Source: Anaerolineaceae bacterium (GTDB lineage Bacteria; Chloroflexota; Anaerolineae; Anaerolineales; Anaerolineaceae). Taken from it: a stretch of DNA of 64,000 nucleotides. The notes under the pieces are model-generated. The model was not told the origin of the DNA and did not search any database. It was given only the letters and a program-made list of their open reading frames with translations. Both the position numbers and the translations under genes were made by a program. How positions within the stretch are numbered: the first letter of the stretch is position 1; every line of letters starts with the position of its first letter. Below, in pieces: positions 44,786 through 53,942 of the stretch. The stretch lies in NCBI GenBank assembly GCA_016841525.1, contig JAENYZ010000005.1, forward strand, positions 21,074 to 85,073, read 5' to 3'.

Positions 44786-45528
44786 ACAATATGGACTTTA
44801 TGGTCAACCCTCAACTTGACGGAGATGACTTCTATTGGAAAGGGAATCCCACAGGCGTATTGCTGATACATGGCTTTACTGCAACCACAGCAGAAGTCCG
44901 CCTGATTGGAAAAAAACTCCGCAATGACGGGTTTACAACTGCTGCACCCTTATTGCCCGGTCATGGCACACGTCCCGATGATCTAAATAAGGCAACCTGG
45001 AGGATGTGGCTTGGAAAAGTGAAGGAATTTTATGAACAATTGGCGAGGGACTGTGACCGCGTATTTGTCATCGGTGAATCGATGGGTGCACTCTTAGCAA
45101 TCGAATTAGCAGCACAGCATCCAGAAATAGAAGGCTTGATGCTATTTGCGCCAACTGTTAAGGTAAAATGGCTGTGGCTGAGCCATCTTCTAAAATACTT
45201 TAAATTTGGGCTTAACAAGCAAAGTGCAGAAGACGGCTTTCCATGGAAAGGTTATAATGTATACCCATTTAAAGCAGCTGCCGAATTGCATAAATTACAG
45301 CGACACGTTAAAAAACAATTTTCTCAATTCAAACAACCGACTCTTATTTTCACTGCTGAACATGATAATCATCTGACTCAAGATGCCATGCAGAACATCT
45401 TCAACGGCATACAATCAAATGAGAAATGTCATATTCACCTGGAAAATAGTCCGCATGTCATTCTCCTGGCTGAGGAATTAGATCGAGCCTACGATTATTG
45501 CTTAAACTTTATCAGTCGCCATTCATAA
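44782..45528 (+). CDS. Alpha/beta-hydrolase (carboxylesterase Est30 / monoglyceride lipase-like)
   Basis: 248 aa. GVLLIHGFTATTAEVR has the oxyanion His-Gly, LLPGHGTRPDDL matches the Est30 group, and VIGESMGALLAI carries the nucleophile Ser in G-E-S-M-G. The catalytic Asp is in FTAEHDN and the His in NSPHVIL. It is coupled to the LarA-type gene by an ATGA overlap, so it may hydrolyse an ester or lactone that provides the hydroxy acid for racemisation; this link is inference. A hairpin follows at 45584. Confidence 0.87.
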   Translation: MNNMDFMVNPQLDGDDFYWKGNPTGVLLIHGFTATTAEVRLIGKKLRNDGFTTAAPLLPGHGTRPDDLNKATWRMWLGKVKEFYEQLARDCDRVFVIGESMGALLAIELAAQHPEIEGLMLFAPTVKVKWLWLSHLLKYFKFGLNKQSAEDGFPWKGYNVYPFKAAAELHKLQRHVKKQFSQFKQPTLIFTAEHDNHLTQDAMQNIFNGIQSNEKCHIHLENSPHVILLAEELDRAYDYCLNFISRHS

Positions 45529-45583
45529 ACCTTGCGTCTGAATACTAACTTATCCGTCAATCCAAAAGTTAAAAGTTATAAAA

Positions 45584-45616
45584 AGAAACTCACCGTAGGC
45601 AGGTGAGTTTCTGATT
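45584..45616. terminator. Intrinsic terminator between converging genes
   Basis: AGAAACTCACC, a 7-nt loop, GGTGAGTTTCT, followed by an AT-rich but imperfect T-tract. Confidence 0.7.
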
Positions 45617-45656
45617 TATTATAGACTTAAGAGATAAGCCTGTCAGAATTTAAGGT

Positions 45657-46184
45657 TTATTCGTCCAGTGCTTTAATTAACTCTCTGCAAAAATAAGGGA
45701 TATCTGGCACCACTCGACCCCATACAATGTTCCCGCTGCGGAATGCAGGTTCATCTCGCCAACTTGCTCCTGCGTTCACAATATCATCCTTAATACCTAG
45801 GGACCCGGTTGCTTCGTGTCCTGCGACAATACCAGCACTGATCCCAACCAAACCTGCATGGCAAATCATACCGACGATCTTGTCAGCATCATACATCGTT
45901 TTGACAATCTTTTTCACCGCATCGATGCGTCGGATTTTGTCAGGTGCCCACCCCCCCGGTACGATCACTGCATCAAAAGAGCTGGGATCAACCTCATCAA
46001 AACCAATATCAGCTTTTCCCTCCATACAGTTTCCATGCTTCCCAAAGTAAGATTTTCCAGCTTTTTCGCCTGCAACAACAACCTCTGCTTCTGCCTCTTG
46101 CATGCGCATGACCGGCACAAAAAATTCCAGTTCTTCAAAACCAGGGCCAATCAAGACCAGTATTTTCTTTCCTTTCAGTGCCAT
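45657..46184 (-). CDS. DJ-1/PfpI family protein
   Basis: 175 aa. KKILVLIGPGFEELEFFVP gives the conserved Glu of the DJ-1/PfpI site, and FDAVIVPGGWAPD and VGMICHAGLVGISAG place the nucleophile Cys in the ICHAG elbow. This CHAG form belongs to the PfpI/YhbO deglycase-protease group rather than the GATase class. The likely role is protection against glyoxal adducts or stress. AAAGGAGG lies 5-9 nt before the ATG. It is monocistronic. Confidence 0.87.
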   Translation of the reverse strand: MALKGKKILVLIGPGFEELEFFVPVMRMQEAEAEVVVAGEKAGKSYFGKHGNCMEGKADIGFDEVDPSSFDAVIVPGGWAPDKIRRIDAVKKIVKTMYDADKIVGMICHAGLVGISAGIVAGHEATGSLGIKDDIVNAGASWRDEPAFRSGNIVWGRVVPDIPYFCRELIKALDE

Positions 46185-46501
46185 CCTTTATCCTCCTTTA
46201 AATCAAAATTTGTAAATTAATTGTATCGATTTCTGCCGTGTTAGTCAAAATCAAATACCCGACGTAAAAATCATCTGCACACAAAACAACTTAAATAATC
46301 CCTAATTTGACACCGATAAAATCTAAAGGTAAACTTTAGCACCTATCAGAAAATTTTCTGCAAACCTCACTTAATTAATGTTAAAATAGGATCTATAGAA
46401 GATCAAAAGGACGCTGATTGATATCAGATTGTCCTGAACTTTTGCCCAGAATTCATTGTCGTTGAAAGCTGTTTTACAGAACATCACAGCTCTGGAGAGG
46501 A
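46185..46501. other. Divergent intergenic region
   Basis: About 315 bases between the PfpI gene (-) and the ABC exporter operon (+). It should hold both promoters; no consensus pair stands out and no RNA or repeat is seen. Confidence 0.4.
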
Positions 46502-48322
46502 ATGCTCGTGCCTGATAAAAATTATTACGATCTAAATTTAAAAGAAACCGTGTCCGATAATCATTTACTCGGACTGTGGCGGTTAATGAAGGGCTACCAC
46601 TGGTTATATTTGGGAGCAGCAGCCTTGTTAGCTGTCGCAACACTTGCAAGAACGGGTATTGCACTGGTGATTAGGCGCTTCGTCGATGATGTCATTCTTG
46701 CGGGCAATTATGGCTCAACCCTGACCATGATCATCGTTATCTTCATCGGGCTAGCCTTCATCCAGGGGATCTTCACATTCCTCTCTGGATGGCTAACATC
46801 TAAAACAGCCGAGAGCGTTACCCGTCGCTTGCGAAATTTCCTGTTTGACCACCTGCAGCGGTTGCCCTATGCTTATCATGCTGAATCGCAGACAGGCGAT
46901 TTAATTTCACGCGCAACCTCAGATGTTGATGCTGTCAACCGGTTTTTCAGTGAACAGGCAATCGGCATTGGCAGGATTCTGCTTTTATTTATTGTTAACT
47001 TTGCTGCAATACTTCAATTAAACACCCGTTTAGCCCTTTATTCCGTTATTGCAATACCAGCGATTATTGGTGTGTCCATCTATTTCTTCAGTAAAGTCTC
47101 AAAAGCCTACGAAAAATACCAGGAGCAGGAAGCCTCCTTAAGCAGTCGCTTGCAGGAAAATCTTACCGGCATCAGAGTTGTCAAAGCCTTTGCTCGACAG
47201 GGGCATGAACAGTATAAATTTGACCAGGAAAACTGGGAGAAATTCAAGTTAGGCAAGAAATTACTTTCAATCCATTCCCTCTTCTGGCCGGTATCAGACA
47301 TCATCTGCGGTATTCAGATGCTCTCATCATTCTTCATCGGGGCATTATTCGCATTGAATGGCGAGATTTCTGTCGGCACCTACCTTGCTTTCACATCAAT
47401 GGTGATCCTGATCATCTGGCCAATACGCGGTTTGGGACGCCTGATCGTCCAAACATCCACTGGCATGGTTTCTTACTCCAGAGTTGCTGAACTTCTTAAG
47501 CAAGAGCGTGAACCATTAACCACAGGTGATTACAAGCCAGAAGGCAGTGTCGAAGGAGAAATTATTTTCAAGAACGTTTACTTTGCCTACGAAAAGGACA
47601 ATCCCGTCCTCGAAGATATCAATTTCGTATGCAAGCCAGGCGAAGTGATCGCTTTGTTGGGATCAACCGGATCAGGAAAAACTTCCTTGGTTAATTTACT
47701 GCCGCGTTTTTATGATCCCACTGGTGGCGTTATTACCCTGGACGGCGTGGATATTACTCGTTATCCCCGAAAATATTTGCGATCTCAAATCGGGATCGTT
47801 GAACAAGAGCCTTTCTTGTTTTCAAGGTCCATTCGAGAAAATATCACTTATGGTGTCCACAGGGAAGTTTCCGATGATGAGGTCATCCAGGCAGCAAAAT
47901 TTGCGGCTATCCACGAAGTTATTGAGACCTTTCCTATCGGTTATGACACAATGGTTGGTGAGCGCGGCGTAACGCTGTCCGGCGGTCAGAAACAGCGTGT
48001 CGCGATTGCAAGGGCATTGCTCAAGAACCCTCGCATTTTGATTTTGGATGACTCAACATCCAGTGTGGATACCGAGACAGAAGCACAAATCCGGACAGCC
48101 CTTGAACACTTAATGCAAAATCGGACGACTTTCATTATTGCTCACCGTATTCAAAGCGTTATGGATGCCGATTTAATCCTGGTTTTTGATAAAGGCAAAA
48201 TCGTGCAAAAGGGGAAACACAGTGAATTGATGAAAGCAAGCGGCATGTATCGTGAAATTTATGATATACAGACACGCATCGAAGTTGAATTAGAAAAGGA
48301 AATTGCAAGTGTCAACATATAA
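46502..48322 (+). CDS. Heterodimeric ABC exporter, subunit 1 (degenerate Walker B)
   Basis: 606 aa half-transporter: six membrane helices (residues about 30-320) then an ATPase domain with Walker A GSTGSGKT, Q-loop IVEQEPFLF, signature LSGGQKQR and H-loop IAHR. Walker B ends LILDDSTSSVD, so the catalytic Glu is Asp. This is the usual defect in one half of heterodimeric exporters such as TM287/288 or BmrCD. The partner at 48303 starts within its last 20 bases. The true start may be the GTG at 46508, because GGAGAGG is 7 nt from it but touches the ATG at 46502. Likely a lipid or drug exporter. Confidence 0.9.
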   Translation: MLVPDKNYYDLNLKETVSDNHLLGLWRLMKGYHWLYLGAAALLAVATLARTGIALVIRRFVDDVILAGNYGSTLTMIIVIFIGLAFIQGIFTFLSGWLTSKTAESVTRRLRNFLFDHLQRLPYAYHAESQTGDLISRATSDVDAVNRFFSEQAIGIGRILLLFIVNFAAILQLNTRLALYSVIAIPAIIGVSIYFFSKVSKAYEKYQEQEASLSSRLQENLTGIRVVKAFARQGHEQYKFDQENWEKFKLGKKLLSIHSLFWPVSDIICGIQMLSSFFIGALFALNGEISVGTYLAFTSMVILIIWPIRGLGRLIVQTSTGMVSYSRVAELLKQEREPLTTGDYKPEGSVEGEIIFKNVYFAYEKDNPVLEDINFVCKPGEVIALLGSTGSGKTSLVNLLPRFYDPTGGVITLDGVDITRYPRKYLRSQIGIVEQEPFLFSRSIRENITYGVHREVSDDEVIQAAKFAAIHEVIETFPIGYDTMVGERGVTLSGGQKQRVAIARALLKNPRILILDDSTSSVDTETEAQIRTALEHLMQNRTTFIIAHRIQSVMDADLILVFDKGKIVQKGKHSELMKASGMYREIYDIQTRIEVELEKEIASVNI

Positions 48323-50132
48323 TGAATTTGAAGAAGAACAATATGGGAAATTAAACGCCCATATTTTTGGGCGCCTGGTGGCGCTGCTAAAACCCCATTG
48401 GAAATATGCTGTCGGTTTTTTGCTTTGCATATCGATGGTGTCTGCCATTGATTCCTATACAACCTTTCTAAGCAAACGGATCATTGATGAGGGCATTATC
48501 GCAGGCAGCAGGGAAGCCATTGTCCAAACCATTATTTTGTATGGAAGCGTTATTTTGCTGCAAGCTTTAGGTGCCTTTGGTTTCATCTACCTTGTTGGCA
48601 TCTTAGCTGAGCGTGTGCGTTACGACCTGCGTAAAAAGATGTTCAACCACCTCCAGAAACTTTCGCTTTCCTACTTTAGCGAAACGCCTGTCGGTTGGAT
48701 CATGTCGCGCTTGACCTCAGATACTGAGCGCCTGTCTGATTTGATGACCTGGGGCATTTTAGATATCACCTGGGCTGTGATCAATATCTCAACTGCGGGC
48801 ATTTTTATGTTCATCATCAACCCGAACCTGGCTGTGATTGTGTTCATCATGCTTCCGATTTTGATCATTGTCGCAATTCAATTTCGAACCCGCATCCTGT
48901 ATCACTACCGCCGTTCACGAAAGATGAACTCAAAAATTACGGGTGCATTTAACGAGGGCATCAGCGGCGTTCGAGTTATCAAAGCCCTGTCTCGCGAGGA
49001 TTCTAATCTTGGAGAGTTTGCTGTTTTAACTGAGGGCATGTACGATGCCAGCTTCAGGGCAGCCTGGCTTTCAGCTTTATTCCTGCCAACGGTGCAGGTG
49101 ATAAGCGCTTTCGGCTTGGGCATTGTGCTTTGGCGAGGCGGCATGCAGGTTCAGATCGGCAACATGACCATCGGTGGCATTCAAGCTTTTGTTTCCTATA
49201 TCACCTTCATCATGTGGCCCATCCAGGACATCGCCCGTGTTTATGCACAAATGCAAAACGCTGTTGCATCCGCTGAACGCATTTTCGGGTTGATAGATAC
49301 GGAGCCAAGTGTAAAGAACCGATTGATAACCGTCGAAACAGAAAATATTGAAGGTGATATTCGCTTTGAGAATGTCCACTTTTATTATGAAGAAGATGAT
49401 CCCGTCATTAAAAACCTGAATTTTGAGGTCAAACACGGTGACATGGTCGCCCTGGTTGGACCGACAGGCGGCGGCAAGTCAACAATCGTCAACCTGCTTT
49501 GCAGATTTTATGAGCCAACGCAAGGAACGATCTACATCAACGATGTGGATTACCAGGATATGAAATTGGAAGACATTCAATCCAGGATCGGTGTGGTGCT
49601 GCAAACGCCTCACCTGTTCTCCGGCTCGATTCGAGACAACATCCGCTATGGTCGCCTTACAGCCACGGATGAAGAAATTGAAGAAGCGGCAAAATTGGCT
49701 GGCGCACATGATTTCATTATGAAATTCGAAAAGGGTTACGACCAGGATGTTGGCGAAGGCGGCAATTTATTATCGGTTGGTCAAAAGCAATTGATCAGTA
49801 TTGCTCGTGCCTTGCTGGCAGAACCTGAATTGTTCATTATGGATGAGGCAACCAGCTCTGTCGACACCCTCACGGAAGCATTGATCCAGCAAGGTATGGA
49901 TCGCCTTATGGAAGGGCGTACCAGCTTTGTGATTGCACACCGCTTATCCACCATTAAACGGGCGGATAAGATTCTTGTGATTGAAGATGGCCAAATCGCT
50001 GAAATGGGCACCCACAGGGAGTTGATTTTGAAAAAGGGAAAATATTACAAGCTTTACACCCAGCAATTTCGCCAGGAACTCGAAGCGCAGTACGATGTGC
50101 TCAATCAACCTGAACCAGCGCAAGCAAATTAG
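48303..50132 (+). CDS. Heterodimeric ABC exporter, subunit 2 (consensus Walker B, altered signature)
   Basis: 609 aa half-transporter with six membrane helices. Its ATPase has Walker A GPTGGGKST, a canonical Walker B LFIMDEATSSVD with catalytic Glu, and H-loop IAHR. The signature is NLLSVGQKQL instead of LSGGQ. A changed signature in the subunit with the good Walker B and a changed Walker B in the partner means one composite ATP site works and one is degenerate. It overlaps the first subunit gene by 20 bp, so synthesis is coupled. A terminator follows. Confidence 0.92.
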   Translation: MQVSTYNEFEEEQYGKLNAHIFGRLVALLKPHWKYAVGFLLCISMVSAIDSYTTFLSKRIIDEGIIAGSREAIVQTIILYGSVILLQALGAFGFIYLVGILAERVRYDLRKKMFNHLQKLSLSYFSETPVGWIMSRLTSDTERLSDLMTWGILDITWAVINISTAGIFMFIINPNLAVIVFIMLPILIIVAIQFRTRILYHYRRSRKMNSKITGAFNEGISGVRVIKALSREDSNLGEFAVLTEGMYDASFRAAWLSALFLPTVQVISAFGLGIVLWRGGMQVQIGNMTIGGIQAFVSYITFIMWPIQDIARVYAQMQNAVASAERIFGLIDTEPSVKNRLITVETENIEGDIRFENVHFYYEEDDPVIKNLNFEVKHGDMVALVGPTGGGKSTIVNLLCRFYEPTQGTIYINDVDYQDMKLEDIQSRIGVVLQTPHLFSGSIRDNIRYGRLTATDEEIEEAAKLAGAHDFIMKFEKGYDQDVGEGGNLLSVGQKQLISIARALLAEPELFIMDEATSSVDTLTEALIQQGMDRLMEGRTSFVIAHRLSTIKRADKILVIEDGQIAEMGTHRELILKKGKYYKLYTQQFRQELEAQYDVLNQPEPAQAN

Positions 50133-50167
50133 TTTAATTTTAATCCGCAGATTCTCGACAATAGTAG

Positions 50168-50203
50168 AAACCCTCTCCCGTTGGCAAGGGAGAGGGTTTT
50201 TTA
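50168..50203 (+). terminator. Intrinsic terminator of the exporter operon
   Basis: AACCCTCTCCC-GTTGGCAA-GGGAGAGGGTT followed by TTTT; it may also end the aldolase gene on the other strand. Confidence 0.88.
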
Positions 50204-50231
50204 CATGGACATAAACAAGTTCTATTTGCGA

Positions 50232-50870
50232 TCATTTGCCATAATGCTTGAACTTTTCAATCACCTCATCCATCTGCTGGTCATTTAGAATTTTGGGCTC
50301 CCCCACTGACTTTGTCAGCAAATAGAGGTGTGAGACATACTCGATCATCTCAGCAGTCGTAAAAGCCTGCTTCAAGTCTGTACCAACACAAACCAACCCA
50401 TGATTGGCGAGCAAGACCGCATTGGATTCACCAATGACAGAACATATATTATCAGAAAGCTTCTGGGTACCATAAGTCGCATAAGGGGCAAGCTTTACTT
50501 TTTTACCGCCAAAACCAATCAGGTAGTGGACTGCCGGCAATTCCCAACCCAAACAGGCCAAGGCAGTGGCGTAGTCTGAATGTGTATGGACGACAGCATG
50601 GATTTCGGGGCGGAAATTTTGCAGTGCACTTTGAAAAGTGATTTCTGATGTTGGCTTCAAATCGCCTTCAAGCTTATGACCTGTCATATCTGTCACGACA
50701 ATGTCTTCGAGATTCATGACATCATAGGCAAGTCCAGATGGCGTCACAGCCATCATTGTCTTTTCCGGATTGCTTAAACTGATATTCCCCCCGCTACCTT
50801 TGACCAGCCCGGAGGATAAAAGTTTTTTGCTGAAAAACAATACTGCTTCTCGTTCCATTTTCAAAAGCAT
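50232..50870 (-). CDS. Class II aldolase/adducin family protein (fuculose-phosphate-aldolase-like)
   Basis: 212 aa from the ATG at 50870, where AGGAG is 6 nt upstream; an upstream ATG at 50903 lacks a site. VKGSGGNISL is the phosphate-binding glycine loop, HAVVHTHSDYATALA holds the Zn-binding His pair, and LLANHGLVCVG the third His. A conserved Glu of the catalytic group is in PTSEITFQ. It splits or forms a sugar-1-phosphate to DHAP plus aldehyde, or is a related decarboxylase/epimerase. The substrate is undecided. Single gene. Confidence 0.85.
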   Translation of the reverse strand: MLLKMEREAVLFFSKKLLSSGLVKGSGGNISLSNPEKTMMAVTPSGLAYDVMNLEDIVVTDMTGHKLEGDLKPTSEITFQSALQNFRPEIHAVVHTHSDYATALACLGWELPAVHYLIGFGGKKVKLAPYATYGTQKLSDNICSVIGESNAVLLANHGLVCVGTDLKQAFTTAEMIEYVSHLYLLTKSVGEPKILNDQQMDEVIEKFKHYGK

Positions 50871-51021
50871 CCTCATCTCCTGACACTTCCCAAGCAAACT
50901 CATCTTAAAATTTATGTTACCATAATGTCATTCTGAATTTCACTTAACATAAACACTATCTGAGACCATAATCAGCAATAATATTAAATAAATCAATAAC
51001 CTGAACAAAAGGAATATTTAA

Positions 51022-51393
51022 ATGAAAATTTCCAATAAAGAAAATATGCCCGAAATGCTGAATAACCCCGGCGGTGAAAATTTGCAGGAGATTTTAGGCC
51101 GGATTGCAGGTGATGTAACCAGCCACAGTCTTGCAGAAGTCCACATACAGCCAGGGAATAAATCCTCCAAACACTTCCATAAACATTCAGAGGAATCCTA
51201 TTTCATTCTCTCGGGTGAAGCATGCGTAGAAATAAAAAACACAATCCATCAATTAATGCCAGGTGAGGCTGTCCTGCTTGAGCCGCTTGATGTTCATCAA
51301 ATTTCAAACCAGGGTGATCAAGAATTGGTATTCCTGGCTGTTTGTGTCCCGGCCTGGTCACCGGATGATTCCTTCGACGTCGAAGAGGCTTAG
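51022..51393 (+). CDS. Cupin-domain protein
   Basis: 123 aa single cupin barrel. IQPGNKSSKHFHKHSEESYFILSGEA is split as motif 1 with the HxH-x(n)-E metal ligands, and PGEAVLLEPLDVHQISNQG is motif 2 with the third His. It should bind a metal (Fe, Mn or Zn) and may be a sugar isomerase, dioxygenase or binding partner. AAAGGA lies 8 nt before the ATG. The next gene, a DUF692 enzyme, starts 6 bp after its stop, so the two are an operon. Confidence 0.85.
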   Translation: MKISNKENMPEMLNNPGGENLQEILGRIAGDVTSHSLAEVHIQPGNKSSKHFHKHSEESYFILSGEACVEIKNTIHQLMPGEAVLLEPLDVHQISNQGDQELVFLAVCVPAWSPDDSFDVEEA

Positions 51394-51399
51394 CCGCCA

Positions 51400-52188
51400 A
51401 TGCAGATTGCTGTTAATTATTCACTCCCGCTCGCACGCCTGATCAAAGATGGCTCTGTTCACGTTGACCTGATCAAATGCCCGGATTGGGAAGGCCTGCT
51501 TGACGAAGCTTCCCTTTATGGTTCAATTACCATCCACTTTGATCTTAAAGCTGGTTTGGGACGCACCTTTGGCTTTGATTTCGAAAGAATTAAAGCATTC
51601 AAAGAAAAGACTGCCACGCCGCACGTCAATACGCACCTTGTTGCACCATCCAATTTTGAGCATACTGACCCAATCGAAAGATCAAAAATCAATACCCTTT
51701 GGCGTGAAGAAATCAGCCGGATGACGGATTATTTTGGTCCGACAGGTGTTGCCCTTGAACATTTCCCATTCACTGAAAAAACGCCGCATCTGCGCTATGC
51801 AACAGACAGCCAGGTCTTCACAAATGTCATCGAGGATACAAATTGCATGCTGCTGCTTGATCTGGCACACGTCCGCATCACTACAAACGCCCTGGGCTTG
51901 GACGCCAAAAAATACATAACAAGTCTACCGGTGAACCGGCTGGTTGAGATGCACATCACGGGAATCAAGTTTTATAACGGTGTTCTGGAAGATCATTTTG
52001 AGTTGGATGAGGAAGACTGGGCTTTATTGGAATGGGCATTAAGCCAGATACGATCTGGCGCGTGGCGAAAGCCAGAGATCCTTGCTTTTGAGTACGGCGG
52101 TATTGGAGAGGTTTTTGTCTGGCGCACAAATCAAGCTGTGCTTAGGGAGCAGGTGCCAAGGCTTTATGAAGCTGTCCACGCAGCATAA
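51400..52188 (+). CDS. DUF692 / MNIO-type multinuclear iron TIM-barrel enzyme (divergent)
   Basis: 262 aa. Strand by strand it follows the DUF692 family (MbnB, TglH, ChrH), which use two or three iron ions to modify cysteine in peptides. TIHFDLKAGLG stands where SLHGVGLSLG is in the family. VNTHLVA, VALEHFPF (Glu), LLLDLAHVRI (Asp and His), VEMHITG (His), LEDHFELD (Asp-x-His) and EILAFEYGG (Glu) keep every metal-ligand position. A sugar-phosphate isomerase/xylose-isomerase-like barrel is the alternative. No peptide substrate or partner protein of the usual type is adjacent; a cupin precedes it and an iron-type regulator faces it. Confidence 0.65.
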   Translation: MQIAVNYSLPLARLIKDGSVHVDLIKCPDWEGLLDEASLYGSITIHFDLKAGLGRTFGFDFERIKAFKEKTATPHVNTHLVAPSNFEHTDPIERSKINTLWREEISRMTDYFGPTGVALEHFPFTEKTPHLRYATDSQVFTNVIEDTNCMLLLDLAHVRITTNALGLDAKKYITSLPVNRLVEMHITGIKFYNGVLEDHFELDEEDWALLEWALSQIRSGAWRKPEILAFEYGGIGEVFVWRTNQAVLREQVPRLYEAVHAA

Positions 52189-52196
52189 GCGATTAG

Positions 52197-52898
52197 TTAA
52201 AGCTGGTCCTGGGCATTTTCTGGATCCTGTTTAACAAATATCTGGTCAGCAAGCCTTAATCCCAGAACAACATCTTTCTTATTTACCTTAATCCTGATCG
52301 TTTCATTGAAAGTCAGCACCTCTTCCACAAGGATGCGGGCACCTGGCATCAAGCCCTCTTTTTCAAGAAACGACAGGCGTTCGTAATCATCTTCGATATT
52401 TTCATGAATCCGCTTAACAATCACGCTTGAACCGGCTTTTATTGCTGTCAGGGGAATCCACTGACTGACTTCACCTTCAAAGCCCGGCAAAGGATTACCA
52501 TGAGGACATAGGCGAGGATCTGCCATTTCGGATTGAAGGCGCGCTTCCACTTCTTTCGAAAGTGTATGCTCAATCTGGTGTGCTTCACGATGCAATTCCG
52601 AAAGCGGCAATTTGAGAACTCTAGAAAGCATCCATTCCGTCAACATATGCCTTCTGATCAGACTCATCGCCATTACCCTGCCCTGCGATGTGAGTGAGAC
52701 CTCTTTATCATCATTGATCTCAATCCATCCATCCCGACACATGCGCTTCAAGGTTGCAGTGACTGTGGGGGGTGAAACATCCAGGGATTCAGCCAGCCTG
52801 GCACCAATCACGCGCTCTCCATCCCTGTCAAGCGTATAGATCACGCCTAAATAATCTTCAATTGTCGGACTTGGCTTTTGGTTCTCAATGGACATCAT
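52197..52898 (-). CDS. DtxR/MntR-family metal-dependent transcriptional regulator
   Basis: 233 aa, the long three-domain form. TIEDYLGVIYTL and GARLAESLDVSPPTVTATLKRM form the winged helix. MSLIRRHMLTEWMLSRVL and HQIEHTLSKEVEARL hold the metal-binding and dimerisation helices, with CPHGNPLPG typical of DtxR proteins. An SH3/FeoA-like domain (LSFLEKEGLMPGARILVEEV, VLGLRLADQIFV) closes the protein. It senses Fe(II) or Mn(II). It converges on the cupin-DUF692 pair with 8 bp between stops. The ATG at 52895 is equally possible. Confidence 0.88.
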   Translation of the reverse strand: MMSIENQKPSPTIEDYLGVIYTLDRDGERVIGARLAESLDVSPPTVTATLKRMCRDGWIEINDDKEVSLTSQGRVMAMSLIRRHMLTEWMLSRVLKLPLSELHREAHQIEHTLSKEVEARLQSEMADPRLCPHGNPLPGFEGEVSQWIPLTAIKAGSSVIVKRIHENIEDDYERLSFLEKEGLMPGARILVEEVLTFNETIRIKVNKKDVVLGLRLADQIFVKQDPENAQDQL

Positions 52899-52924
52899 TC
52901 ACACCCGATCAATTCTTTATTCCT

Positions 52925-52952
52925 ATTGTAGCATTGGAAAATTCACCGTCAA
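52925..52952 (-). promoter_or_regulatory. Promoter of the DtxR-family gene
   Basis: On the minus strand TTGACG, a 16-nt spacer and TACAAT, about 27 nt before the ATG. Confidence 0.6.
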
Positions 52953-53054
52953 GATTGTAGATAAATACTTACCAAATACAAAATCTTGAAATATTATTCA
53001 AATTAGTTCATTTTAAAGGTAAAATTATAATAATAATGAGAAAGGAAAAAGAAA

Positions 53055-53657
53055 ATGGCAACTTTAGGACAAAAATTACGTGAATTACGTCATCAAAAAG
53101 GCTACAAACTCAACGAAGTCGCAGCAGGAGCAGACCTCTCTATTTCATTCATCTCCCTGATCGAAAGGGATCGAGCATCAATCTCAGTGGAAAACCTTCA
53201 AAAACTGGCAAATTTCTATAATGTTCGCCTGTTCCAAATTTTCCAGGATATTGAAGAAGAGGACGCCTATGTCGTTCGTGATGAACAGGTTAAAGCCTGG
53301 CACGAGATCGGTTCAGCTAATAAATTAGCGCTGATCTTACGCTCACCTGAGGATAATTTATCCTTCAAAGCAATCCAGGCGCTGATTCCCCCGGCAAGTG
53401 TCCACGAGAACTTCAGGGTTCAAAAAGGTGAAACTTTTATCCTCGTCAAAGAAGGCCAGGTGGAAGTCACCATTCCTAATAAAAGCCCAATCAAACTAAA
53501 CCAGGGCGACAGTGCTCACCTGACAAGTTTCAAGGGCACCCTGATCAAAAATGCAAATGAAAGCCTGCCTGCCAAACTATTAATCGTCGCCTCAGCCACA
53601 ACCGAAAGCCTGGATAAACAGGGAAATTTGCTCACATATTACCAGCTCACGGAATAG
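53055..53657 (+). CDS. XRE-family regulator with C-terminal cupin domain
   Basis: 200 aa. Residues 1-65 are a Cro/CI helix-turn-helix (LGQKLRELRHQKGYKLNEVAAGADLSISFIS, split at GYK; SLIERDRASISVENLQKLANFY). Residues about 105-185 are a cupin barrel (PPASVHENFRVQKGETFILVKEG, LNQGDSAHLTSF), but the usual metal His residues are largely missing. Such XRE-cupin proteins sense small metabolites and often control catabolic or stress genes. AAAGGA precedes the ATG. No obvious target gene is coupled to it. Confidence 0.87.
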   Translation: MATLGQKLRELRHQKGYKLNEVAAGADLSISFISLIERDRASISVENLQKLANFYNVRLFQIFQDIEEEDAYVVRDEQVKAWHEIGSANKLALILRSPEDNLSFKAIQALIPPASVHENFRVQKGETFILVKEGQVEVTIPNKSPIKLNQGDSAHLTSFKGTLIKNANESLPAKLLIVASATTESLDKQGNLLTYYQLTE

Positions 53658-53907
53658 ACGTCGAAAAAAAAGCGACACCATTTCGGTAACATTGAAATTT
53701 TGGCAGCTAAAACCTGGGAGTCACCTGGCAAGCTGAAAATGATCACAAACTGCGATAAGATACCCAATATATCCTTTTATCGCTGTTGTGACTCCGTTTC
53801 ATTATTTTCAGCTTGATTAGTGAGCAATAGATCTGGCAAACAAACTCTGAACAGCAGGTGAAAAATTTCAATTCTTAAAGGAATTGCAAATAAAAGTACG
53901 AAAGATG

Positions 53908-53936
53908 TTGACATTCGATTGATTTTATTGTATTAT
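53908..53936 (+). promoter_or_regulatory. Near-consensus sigma-70 promoter driving a short terminated RNA
   Basis: TTGACA at 53908-53913, exactly 17 nt, then TATTAT at 53931-53936, placed in a 480-bp gap with no gene until 54138. Confidence 0.75.
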
Positions 53937-53942
53937 TTAGAT

